Below, one piece after another: positions 47,035 to 57,016 of a stretch of DNA of 64,000 bases. The notes below the pieces were generated by a model, which searched no databases, was not told where the DNA came from, and was given only the letters and a program-made list of their open reading frames with translations. Location: the NCBI GenBank assembly GCA_021521415.1, contig JAIQDT010000190.1, positions 1,116,001 to 1,180,000 of the forward strand. The letters run 5' to 3'. The position numbers were made by a program, and so were the translations under genes. Numbering within the stretch: position 1 is the first letter of the stretch; each line of letters starts with the position of its first letter. This DNA is from Bidens hawaiensis. Its lineage: Eukaryota > Streptophyta > Magnoliopsida > Asterales > Asteraceae.

Positions 47035-47155
47035 AGGCTTGTGATATGCTTATTAAATCGTAAACAACACTTTGTTAAAAACGCTTGTAACACGCTAATG
47101 TACAAAGACATATATAAATATCCTAATACGCTAGTAACACGCTTGTGTACAACAA
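47035..47155. repeat. CACTA-internal repeat (plus copy)
   Basis: About 120 bp matching 38150-38320 in inverted orientation and 36481-36560 in direct orientation; key words AACACGCTAATGTAC, CATATATAAATATCCTAAT and CGCTAGTAACACGCTT. Confidence 0.85.
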
Positions 47156-47264
47156 CTCCTTTCTAAACCCTCCTATATATATATATATATACATATATAT
47201 CTAGTTTTGTTTTCAATAAAAACTCCTTTTCACCCCCATAAACACTTAAAAAACCACAATATCC

Positions 47265-47651
47265 ATGGAAGAAATCTCATCGTGGACCACAACATCCAGT
47301 AACAAAAGCAATCGATCTCAGGTTTATTGTTTTTGTGGTCAAGAAGCCATTCTAAGAACATCAAGGACCACCAAAATCCAGGTCGGAGGTTCTACAATTG
47401 TGCATCTCAGGTTAGTTAAATTGCAAATAAAGTTGGAATTCATCTACAATTGTTGACCCTAAACTCTATATTTTTTAACTTAGGGCAAAAATTGTGATTT
47501 CTTTACATGGTCTGATTGTGTTTCGTTCACAAGCTCTTATGTGTGCATAAGATGTACAGACATAATTCCTATCTTGATAAAGGCAAATAAGTCATTAGAG
47601 GATCAACTTGCGAGGAGTGTAGCTTCACTGATTGAATCAGAAAAAAAGTGA
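47265..47651 (+). pseudogene. GRF-type zinc-finger protein (one frameshift)
   Basis: Plus strand, two exons. Exon 1 starts at ATG 47265 and codes for VYCFCGQEAILRTSRTTK; one base is then missing in an A-run near 47375, after which the frame reads NPGRRFYNCASQ. The intron is GT 47411 to AG 47483 (73 bp). Exon 2 reads GKNCDFFTWSDC, a stretch YVCIRCTDIIPILIKA, and a C-terminal helix (EDQLARSVASLIESEKK) with stop at 47649-47651. The CxCG...GRRF..C...C.FF.W pattern is the complete GRF zinc finger, a nucleic-acid-binding fold. Small plant proteins of this type usually end in a coiled coil or membrane helix. The single indel is the only break, so either decay is recent or the base is a sequence error. 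Confidence 0.85.
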
Positions 47652-47880
47652 AGATATTGTATTTTTTTTTTGCCTCTTGTTGTTTTTAGGGCTTTTAATT
47701 AGTTTTGTAATTAAAAGCTAAGAAACTTTGTTATGATTTTAGACCAGCTATTATGATGTATTTTTATGTTTCTGAACGGATTTAAAGGCCTTTTAATGAG
47801 TAGTTAAGTTTGAGTGTTTTCAAAATCACAGTGTATTTATTTCATTAAAAAGAGGTTATTATAAAAAAATAATAAAAATA

Positions 47881-47962
47881 TGTTCCCTCCTGAGTTTCGA
47901 ACCCGCGATATTTGCAATATGTTTAATCACAAGCACCTCAACCGTTTGAGCTACACCCTGAG
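47881..47962 (-). repeat. tRNA-like sequence (A and B box), possible SINE or tRNA relic
   Basis: On minus, TAGCTCAAACGGTTGAG (A-box-like) is followed 38 bases after its first 12 bases by GGGTTCGAAACTC (B-box-like). The acceptor stem is not convincing. The layout is similar to that at 3240-3320. Confidence 0.45.
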
Positions 47963-50861
47963 AACATAATAGAGCCTCTTCTAATATTTATATACCAAAA
48001 TTTCGATGCTTAAAATTTTCATTTTTACCCGCCAATTAATCGAGTTATCTTCTGAAAGACTCCCAAATCAATTATTGACCAAATAAAATATCACAATCTC
48101 ACCAAACCCTAATAAATGATCTGCTAGTGTATTTATTGAACTATCATCAATCTCAATCCTACCAAACAGCTTCATTAATCTCAGGTGAGTACCGAATATT
48201 TTTGCTTTTAGTATCATACATAATACAATGTCAATTACATTTATCGTTGATGACACAGTTATTAAAAAAATTCTTGGAAGATGGATAAGTCTTGGATGTC
48301 AGTAGGCGACAGGTGCAGTAAAGCATATAAAGATGGTGTTAAGGCATTTCTAGATTTTGCAGTTGGTAATTGCAAGGACACATCACCACCAATTTCTATT
48401 TCATGTCCATGTGTTCGGTGTGTGGACCACGTATCTCTTAGTGTAGATGATGTAGAACATCACTTGTATAGGTTTGGAATTGATAGGAATTATACTACTT
48501 GGATAAAACATGGAGAAGCCGATACCAACATTTCAACTAATTATATTAATAATACTGGGTTTGTCTACACCTGCATTCCAACTAATTATGATAATAATAC
48601 TGGGTTTGTTGACCTCAACATTCCAACAGATGCCTATGAAACTGCAGAAATGGTAAATGCTTCAAAAGACAATTTCAAAGGCGACAAGAAGTATCAACAG
48701 TTTCTACAACTACTTGTTGACGTTGAGAAGCCCCTGTATAAAGGATGTCTTGAATTCACCAAGTTGTCTGCATTAGTACAACTACTCAACTTGAAAAGCA
48801 AGCACGAGGTATCTCATAAGTTCGTTAATGAACTTCTGAAATTGTTGAAAAAGATGCTACCTGCAGATAACGAAATGGTAAATAATATGTATGAGGGAAA
48901 AAGGATGATGAAGGCAATGGGCTCAGGATATGAAAAGATACACGTGTGTATCAATGACTACATTATTTACTATAAGGATTACAAGGATTTGGAAGCATGT
49001 CCGGTTTGTAACAAGTCAAGGTGGAAGGTGGATGAGAAGACTAACAAAACTTACATAAAGACGCCCGCTAAGGTACTATGGTACTTTCCCATTATTCCAC
49101 TATTCAAGAGCCTCTTTCAATCAAAGACTACAACAGAGAATTTAACATGGCACGCCACGAGTACCAATAAACCCGGTGTTTTATGCCACCCATCAGATTC
49201 ACCAGCAACTATAGATGACAAGTACACCGATACCATCGGAAGCGATCCAAGAAATCTTCGTATAGGGATTTGCACTGATGAGGTCGACGTACATAGAGGA
49301 AACAGAAACCACAGTGTCTGGCCTGTTTTAGAAGTCATTTACAACCTTCCACCTTGGATGTGTATGAAAAGAAAATTCATCATGCTTTCCTTATTAATAT
49401 CTGAAGTGCCAGGAAACAATATTGATGTGTTTTTACAGCCTTTATTTGACGATCTAGCATCTTTATTTTGAGGTCGGGGAGCCAACATATAATGTATATT
49501 AACAAGAAATGTTTACACTACGTGCAGTTGTGTTATGGACGATTAATGATTACCCTGCTCTTGGTACACTACGTGGTTGCCCTTACAGTGGATTCAAAGG
49601 TTGTGTACTGTGTCGGGGCGACACTCAGTGTGTTCGAATTTATCACACAAAGAAGCAGAGTTATGCTGCCCACAAAAGGTATTTATCACATGACCACCCT
49701 TTCAGAAAACAAACAAAGACGTTCAACGGAAAAGAGGTGATGAGAACCGCTAAAGAGCCTATGACGGGGGAAGAGATATACAACGAGGTCAAAAACAATG
49801 AATGGGGAAAGGGATCTGAATCCCTAATTGGGAGTAAGAGAGAAAGGGATAACACAACGCCGCAACCATATTGGAAGAAGTTCAACATATGGTACAAACG
49901 GCTCAACTATTGGAAACAATTACCTGTCCAACATTGTATTGATTTGATGCATGTTGAAAAGAATGTGGCAGAAAGTTTTGTCGGGACGTTGTTGAACATT
50001 CTTGGTAGGATAAAAGACGGATTGGCAGCTAGAAAGGATTTGGATTTTTTAGGGATTAAAAAGGAGTTGCAACCGAAAGCAAAAGGCAACAATACAGAAC
50101 TGCCTGCAGCATTCTTCATATTATCAGCAAAGAAAAAGACATGTTTCTTGAAACATTGTATAAACTGAAGGCTCCACTAGGGTATTGTTCTAACTTCTCT
50201 AGTTTGGTGAATCATAAAGAAAGGAAGCTACAAGGATTTTAAATCACATGATTATCACATGCTTATGCAACAGTTTCTGCCCCTTGCAATACGGTCCATC
50301 ATGCCCGAACCAACGAGAAATGCTATAATCAGGCTTTGTATTTTTTTTCAAGTCAATATGTAGCAAAGAAATCATTGTAGAAGAGTTTGATAAGATGTAG
50401 AAAGAACAAATAGTTACACTGTGCCTGCTGGAGAAGTACTTTCCTCCATCATTTTTTGATGGCATGGTTCACTTAACCGTGCACCTTGTCAGAGAGATAA
50501 AATTATGTGGCCACCATGCTTTCGTTGGATGTATCCTTTTGAAAGGTGTATGAAGGTTATCAAAGGGCATGTGCGAAACAAAACTTATCCAGAAGGGTGC
50601 ATTGCTGAGGAGAACATCGCGGAAGAAACAATCGAGTTTCTTAGCGAATACCAAAAAAAACATCAAGAGTATTGTTGGTATTCCACATGATAAGCATGAT
50701 GATAATGGGGAGACAATTCCCGTCACAGGCGCTAAATCAGTTGAAGTTTCTCCTAATCTCTTCAAGAGAGCACATTTCTATGTGCTGCAAAATACGCCTG
50801 AAATAGCGTCGTATATCGAGTAAGTATTACTAACATATATACTCTAAGTTATATATATATA

Positions 50862-50991
50862 GGGTGCAGTTATTGTACGTTAATGCCTTAACGTACGGTA
50901 GATACGCGAGTTGCTCAAATGCAAAAAACAAAGGAAAAAACCTAAAACGCTCAGAAAATGCTCAAAAAACTTAAATGCTCAGCAAACGCAC

Positions 50992-51028
<37 letters not shown>

Positions 51029-51477
51029 TATTGGATCATTTCTGAAGTTTTTTTACAGCGAGAAGTGAAGGTGTAACTCCATTAATCCCTAATTTCACTC
51101 CTTTTCTTATGTGTAGATGCGTTGTGTAAGTGCATATATATGTGTGTAGGTACGTATGTTTGTACATGTGTACGTATGTTTGTATATGTGTATGTATGTT
51201 TGTATGTGTGTAGGTACATATGTTTGAATGTGGCTCGGTACATTTATATGTTTGTAGGTAGGTTGAATGTGTAATTAAGACATAAATATAACCAACCTAC
51301 ACATATGTATGTAGCATCATATGAAAGGGAGTAAAATTATGGATTAATGGAGTTATACATTCACTTCTCGCATTTCTCGCTGTAATATCACTTCTCGCAA
51401 GATCCATCCCCTATATATATATATATTAATTCACTATATACCGTACGTTAAGGCATTAGCGTACAGTAACTGCACCC
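50862..51477. mobile_element. MITE with 37-bp TIRs, in (TA)n, inside the TnpD-like gene
   Basis: The ends 50862-50898 and 51441-51477 are inverted repeats of 37 bp with two mismatches, sharing TAATGCCTTAACGTACGG and GGGTGCAGTTA. TA tracts flank both. A second MITE (51027-51411) is inserted in a TA tract within it. Without that insert it would be about 230 bp. Confidence 0.88.
51027..51411. mobile_element. Copy 2 of the 10181-type MITE, nested in another MITE
   Basis: Ends carry GATCATTTCTGAAGTTTTTT and, inverted, GGGGATGGATCTTGCGAGAA, with shared ACAGCGAGAAGTG and CATTAATCC. The interior matches copy 1 in reverse: GTGGCTCGGTACATTTATAT, GTTTGTAGGTAGGTT and GTAATTAAGACATAAATA. Both copies are 382-385 bp long. 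Confidence 0.88.
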
Positions 51478-52252
51478 ATATATATATATATATATATTAA
51501 TTCACAATATATTATACTCCTACTTGAAGACAACACAAGACCTCTTTGAAAAACCAAATGCCTGGTACACGACAAGCGTTGCTGGAGAGGGAGCATACTT
51601 TAAAGTATGGTGACTAGTTATGACAAGGTAGATCCACTTATTAAGTCTTCTATAATTATTAAAAATCTTTTATAGTTTCTGCAATATAGGTGAAAAATCT
51701 AATCCTTGTAATGTAATTCAGGTTGAAAGAGAGCTAGCGGTCTCCCCATGTTCTATATCGGAAACCGTAAAGTTGATTGCACACGGGGCACACCGAAACG
51801 TATAAAAATACGACTCATACGACATCAACGGTTTTGAATTTCGTACAAAATCTCATGATGGTAGAGTTTACCAGAACAACGGGATTTGTGTAGAGGGGTT
51901 GACATGGACATCAAAAAAGACATGGTAACCTATGGACAAAACTTTTATTTTGGGGTTTTGCAAGAGTTATGGGTCCTAGATTATCATACTAAAAGAATTT
52001 CGGTCTTCATGTGCCAATGGGTTGACCGTAAACATGTCAAACATGATATTCTTGGTTACACGTCGGTCGACCTAAATAATTTTGGCCACAAGGATGATCC
52101 GTTCATATTGGCCTCGCAAGCACACTAGGTGTTTTATGTTCAAGATCAGCTAGATAGAAAAAAGCATGTTGTCCTCATGACTCCACCCAAGACTTATAAG
52201 CATTCGTATGACGAGGTCGATGAGGAATTTAGTACGGTAACATTCCCTCATT

Positions 52253-52966
52253 GATGCTATTAAACAAGTCCCCGCATATGCTAAGTATTTGAAGGACTTG
52301 TGTACTAAAAAACGAACTCATAAGATTCCAAAACAGGTCGATTTAACGGCTAATGTGAGTTCAATTTTAACGGGAATCCTCCCACCCAAGCTACAAGACC
52401 AGGGAACGCCGATAATACCCATTCAAGTGGGCGATTTTAAAATGACGAGGGTGTTATTGGATCTTGGAGCCGGGGTAAGTATTCTCCCGGGAAGCTTATA
52501 TGACCAATATGATTTTGGTCCACTAAGAAAAGCTGACACCACCGTGGTGTTGGCCGAATTGACACTTAAGCTTCCTAGGGGAATTGTTACTGATGTAATT
52601 GTTATGATCGAGGATTTTTATTACCCGGTTGACTTTCTGGTTTTAGAATATGTCACAGTTGACCCAAAACGGCAACCGAATGATATTTTTGGTATGCCCT
52701 TTTTGGCAACTACAAATGCTTTAATAAACTGTAGAACCGGGGTAGTTGACATGGCTTTCGGGAATAAAAACCCTCTGGTGAGTTATGAATGCTTCGTAGT
52801 TGAAACCATTGACGGGTTGAATCCTCATGAAAATGAGAAAGATGCCACAGAGGAGTGTGTTATTTGTTGTAGGTCAGTAGTAGAGCATACACATCAGTTG
52901 AAGGAAGAGGAAAGAGCAGTTGAAGTTTATGCTGCAACTATTGGGAAACCAGCATGGTCTCAATAG
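52253..52966 (+). pseudogene. Athila-type gag end and protease (right copy)
   Basis: Plus strand, joined abruptly to CACTA sequence. The frame reads IDAIKQVPAYAKYLKDLCTK, a marker of the gag-protease junction in Athila elements, then VSSILTGILPPKLQDQGTPI, VLLDLGAGVSILPGSLYD (the aspartic protease site, DLGA in place of DTGA or DSGA), VVLAELTLKLPRGIVTDVIV and FYYPVDFLVLEYV, and NDIFGMPFLATTNALI. The protease would cut the polyprotein. A linker with EEERAVEVYAATIGKPAWSQ follows, where a TAG ends the frame at 52964-52966; the next frame continues directly. Only the last part of gag is present. Confidence 0.9.
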
Positions 52967-54111
52967 GTGGAGAAACTACCGGACACTATTGACTCCAAAT
53001 TGAGACCTTCACTTGAGAGTCCTCCGGTAGTCGAGTTGAAGGAACTCCCAAAACACCTCAAATATGTGTTTTTGGGAGAAAATGATGCGTTACCCGCCAT
53101 CATCGCCTCAAATTTAGAAGAAGATCAAGAAAGGGCATTGATGGTAGTACTAAAAGAACATAAGGCAGCACTTGGGTGGACGATTGCAGACTTGAGGGGA
53201 ATTTGTCCGTCTGTCGTGATGCATAAGATTATCACGGATCCCGAGGTGAAACCGCACATGATGCACAAAGACGGTTAAATCCGAACATGCAGGAAGTTGT
53301 GTAGAAAGAAGTTTTGAAATGGTTGGATGCGGGAATTATTTTCCCAATTTCAGATAGTACTTGGGTGAGTCCAACACAACGGTTCTGAAGAAAGCGTGTA
53401 TTCAAATAACCCGTAATGAGAGAGGTGAAGAAATTGCTACCCGACCGGTAACCGGGTGGCGAATATGTGTTGATTACCAGAAGTTGAATGCTGCGACATC
53501 CAAGGACCATTTTCTTCTACCGTTTATTGACCAAATCATCGAAAAATTATCAGGTCAGAAATTTTATTGCTTTTTGATGGCTATTCGGGGTACAATCAAA
53601 TTGCTATTCACCCCGATTACCAACATAAGACCACTTTCACGTGTCCATACGGTACTTTCGCATTTAGGCGAATGCCTTTCAGCTTGTGTAATGCCCCGAC
53701 CACCTTTCAAAGGTGCATGATGAGTATCTTCTCAGATATGGTCGGGGATTCACTTGAAATTTTTATGGATGATTTTTCTATTTCTGGCTCATCTTTTGAA
53801 TCATGCTTAACTGAATTAACAAAATTTTTAAAAAGATGTGTGAATCAAATTTGGTCTTAAGTTGGGAAAAGAGCCACTTTATGGTGCAAGAGGGAACGGT
53901 TTTGGGACATGTCATCTCAAGTAGGGGGATTGAGGTTCACCGGGCAAAAGTTAATGTTATATCTAATTTGCCACCTCCTACTAATGTTAAGGGAATCCGG
54001 TCATTTTTGGGACATGCCGGGTTTTACAGACGGTTTATAAAAAATTTTAGTGTCATTACAAAATCGTTGTGTAATATGCTTTTAAAAGATGTACCTTTTG
54101 TTTTTTTATGA
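52967..54111 (+). pseudogene. Athila-type reverse transcriptase (right copy)
   Basis: Plus strand. After the linker (LPDTIDSKLRPSLESPPVVE, KYVFLGENDALPAIIAS, ALGWTIADLRGICPSVVM) the RT reads LDAGIIFPISDSTWVSP, VTGWRICVDYQKLNAAT, DHFLLPFIDQIIEKLSG, YSGYNQIAIHPDYQHKTTFT, YGTFAFRRMPFSLCNAPTTF, the catalytic IFMDDFSISGSSFESC, SHFMVQEGTVLGHVISSRG and VKGIRSFLGHAGFYRRF. The FMDD motif is intact. Frames change near 53275, 53380, 53565 and 53850, and a stop lies in the EVV-KEVLKW segment. The order PR-RT-RNase H-IN marks Ty3/gypsy; these motif wordings are those of the Athila lineage. Confidence 0.93.
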
Positions 54112-54884
54112 AGATTGCTTAAACGCTTTTAATGTGCTTAAAAAAATTGCTTGAAGCCCCAATCTTAATGTCACCCGATTGTTCACTTCCGTTTGAAATT
54201 ATGTGTGACGCGAGTGACTACGAAGTCGTGGCTGTTTTGGGTCAACGGGTGGATAAGATACCCGTTGCCTTATACTACGAGAGCAAAACTCTTTCTGATG
54301 CTCAAATTATTTACACCACCAAGGAAAAGGAGTTGCTAGTGGTAGTATATGCATTTGATAAATTTCTATCTTATATTTGGCAAAACAAAGTTGTTGTGTT
54401 TTCAGATCATAGTGCAGTGAAATATTTGATGTCAAAGAAGGATGCAAAGCCGTGGTTAATCAGATGGATTTTGCTACTCCAAGAGTTTGATGTGGAGATC
54501 CGGGACAAGAAAGGGAGCAAAAATGTGGTTGCGGACCATTTTTCTATATTGATTGGAGAGGAGGAAGAAGATCCAAGGGCCATCAATGAGTCATTTCCGG
54601 ATGAACAACTGTCTTCTGTTTCAACGTTACCTTGGTATGCTGACATTATTAATTTTCTTGTTGCAGATACAGTTCCTGAATTTTGGCCCAAGAAGAAGAA
54701 GCAACACTTATTGTCACAGGTAAAGTACTATGTTTGGGAAGACCCGGACCTGTTTCGGGTGGGTGCCGATCAAGTGATGAGAAGGTGCATTCCGGAGGAG
54801 GAAGTCAAGAGTGTCCTATACCATGCTCATTCATTACCATGTGGTGGACATTTAGTGGATAAAAGACGGGGCATCGTGTCTTGA
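54112..54884 (+). pseudogene. Athila-type RNase H (right copy), domain nearly intact
   Basis: Plus strand, open from 54132 to 54884. PFEIMCDASDYEVVAVLGQR (first D), TTKEKELLVVVYAFDKF (E), KVVVFSDHSAVKYLMSKKDA (D), [18 protein letters not shown] and VADHFSILIG (last D) supply all four acidic residues. A linker (LPWYADIINFLVADTVPEFW, YYVWEDPDLFRVGADQVMRR) leads to the integrase zinc finger (VLYHAHSLPCGGH). This is the longest unbroken piece of either Athila copy. The left copy's equivalent at 5253-5934 is frameshifted. Confidence 0.93.
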
Positions 54885-55947
54885 CTTGTGGATTCTACAG
54901 ACCATCCCTCTTTAAAGACACATCGGAGTTTGTTGAAAATTGCGTTAAATGCCAAAAATGGGTGGCAATACAAAGAGGGACGAGATGCACATGCAACCAA
55001 TCCTTGTTGTTAACATCTTTGAAGTTTGGTGGATTGATTTCATGGGCCCGTTCCCAAATTCTTACGGGAATTTATATATCTTGGTGGCGGTTGACTATGT
55101 TTCTAAATGGGTAGAAGCAATCGCCACCAAGACAAACTACCATACCGTTGTTTGCAAATTTGTCCAATCAAACATATTTTCACGATTCGGTGTTCCTCGT
55201 GTCATAATCGGTGTTCCTGTTTGCAAATTTGTCCAATCAAACATATTTTCAAATTGCTTTAAAACGGTATGGCGTTATCCACCGCATTTCCACTCCATAT
55301 CATCCTCAAACGAGTGGCTAAGTGGGGATTTCAAATAGACCAATTAAAGAGATTTTGCAAAAGACGGTAAGGCCTGATCGTAAAGATTGGTCAAATAAAT
55401 TAAATGATGCGTTATGGGTTTATCGTACAGCTATTAAAACGCCTATTGGAACCACCCCTTATCGGTTGGTTTACGGGAAAGGATGTCATTTACCTGTTGA
55501 ACTTGCCCATCGCGCGTTATGGGCGGTTAAGAATATTAATCTAGATTATGAGTGTGTAGGTAAGCAAAGGAAGTTGAACTACTGTGAGTTAGAGGTTTTG
55601 AGAGACGAAGCATATGAATGTGCATCAGCTTATAAAAACAAGATGAAAGAGTGCATGATGCTAAACTGAGGAGAAAGACGTTCGAGGAAGGTCAAGGAGT
55701 GTGGATGTACAACTCACGTTTGAAAATATTCCTGGGTAATTTGAAGAGCAAATGGACGGGACCATATCAAGTCAAACGAGTTGGTCAAAATGGTGAAGCG
55801 AAAATCGAGGATTTTGATGATCATTTGAGGCAAGTTGTTAATGGACATCGTTTAAAGCCATATTTAGAAGATGCAGACTTGAATAAAGAAGTGCACGAGT
55901 CGGAGGTTTGTTTCATTGCAAACGAACCGACGTATTCGGTTGAATAA
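54881..55947 (+). pseudogene. Athila-type integrase (right copy), active site destroyed
   Basis: Plus strand. [10 protein letters not shown] closes the zinc finger; [20 protein letters not shown] holds the first catalytic D, then [15 protein letters not shown] and [16 protein letters not shown]. Where ISDGGSHF should follow, a second copy of the preceding segment ([11 protein letters not shown]) is inserted, so the second D is lost. The DNA repeat GTTTGCAAATTTGTCCAATC recurs about 70 bp apart (55149 and 55219). The third residue is also changed: the E before SNRPIKEIL is G ([10 protein letters not shown]). The C-terminal part is well kept: [53 protein letters not shown] and GHRLKPYLEDAD, ending at 55947. 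Integration is therefore not possible from this copy. Confidence 0.93.
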
Positions 55948-57016
55948 GAACTAAGAGGTGTCTAGCTGTAGACACTAAATCCAACGCTAACTGGGAGGCA
56001 ACCCAGCTCTGTAAGTGTATATTTGTTGTATTATGTGTCTTATTTTTCTAATTGGTTTGTCTCGAATATTCAGTATATTGCAAAGATCAGTGTGGGGAAG
56101 ACCCAAAGCATGGTGTTATCGGGTGTGTTGGTAAGAAAAATATCAAGTAAACAGAGTGCCAGGTAAGTATTTTAAGTTAAAATTTTGAAAAATGGCTAAG
56201 GAATTCAAGAAAATGGAAAATTCTGAAAGAAAGAAAAATTTTTCAACATCAAAAAATCGGCAAAACTTTCTGTGAAAAGTGCGCTTAGCGCGGCGCGAAC
56301 ATCACTGGATGAAGCCCTTAGCGCCGCGTTAAGATCTTCTCATTTGCATGCTTTTCGCGCGGCGCTAAAGTTTCTTAGGAGATGGTAGCGCCGTGCTAAC
56401 TTCTATTATATTAAAAAAAATTAAAAATATGATAATAAAGAGGGCTGGTGCAGGTGGGACCCACCACCAAAAATAATACACTTTATCTTCTTCTTTGTTT
56501 GTAACCATCACCAAAACCCTCCCGTCACTCCACCGCCTCCCGTCTCCCGTAACTCCGACCGATCACCACCGCAAACCCACCTCCCTCACCAGACCATCAC
56601 CAAACCTTCCCGTGACACCACCACCACCATCACAACCGACCACCACCTCTTTCCCGTGATTCCACTGTCACCTCTCTTTCTCCACCACGAACCCTACCTC
56701 CGCCGTTCCGCTGTCGCCATCCATCTTCACTGTCACCATTTCTGGCCGTCCTTCACCTCAGCCCTGTCTCCACCGCCGGCCGTCTTCACCATTACACCAC
56801 ACACCATAGCCGCACTCTGTTACCACCGTCACACCACCGCGTCGCTCCGGCCTACCACCACCATACTCCTCTGCCACCGTATCATTCCCTCTCGTCACCA
56901 CCGCACCTGCAGCACGACTTCACCACACCCACAGCAACACCAACTCTGACCGACCATCAACATACTCCCGTCACACCACCATTACTTTGTAATTTATTGT
57001 TCAACCAAACCTAGAT
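55948..57016 (+). other. Athila spacer between pol and the post-pol ORF
   Basis: Starts with CTAACTGGGAGGCAACCCAG, a conserved sequence after pol in Athila-type elements. A purine tract TGTGGGGAAG is at 56091. At 56280-56400 lies a cluster of TAGCGC/GCGCTA palindromes. 56500-56990 is CCA/ACC-rich low complexity and forms the leader of the next ORF; the reading frame at 56656-56949 there looks like a composition artefact. Confidence 0.7.

Larger units (their letters stand above)
48281..52252 (+). pseudogene. CACTA TnpD-like transposase (Transposase_21 family), broken
   Basis: Plus strand. ATG 48281 opens MDKSWMSVGDRCSKAYKDG with ISCPCVRCVDH, the transposase-associated zinc domain. Then come EKIHVCINDYIIYYKDY, ACPVCNKSRW, IGICTDEVDVHRGN (acidic catalytic region), VIYNLPPWMCMKR, NIDVFLQPLFDDL; after a frameshift at about 49468 VVLWTINDYPALGTL, CVLCRGDT, LPVQHCIDLMHVEKNVAES and FVGTLLNILGRIKDGL. 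A further shift near 50240 leads to the DUF4218 part (LEKYFPPSFFDGMVHLTVHL, RWMYPFERCMKVIKGHVRN, AEETIEFLSEY). Past a nested-MITE insertion (50862-51477) comes the DUF4216 part (LQELWVLDYHTK, VFMCQWVD, DPFILASQAH). It would excise CACTA elements. The gene breaks off into Athila DNA near 52250. Confidence 0.92.

Noticed and set aside
56656..56949. Histidine/proline-rich frame before the post-pol ORF
   Set aside because: Low-complexity CCA/ACC leader; not supported by any family and not followed in frame by the ORF.
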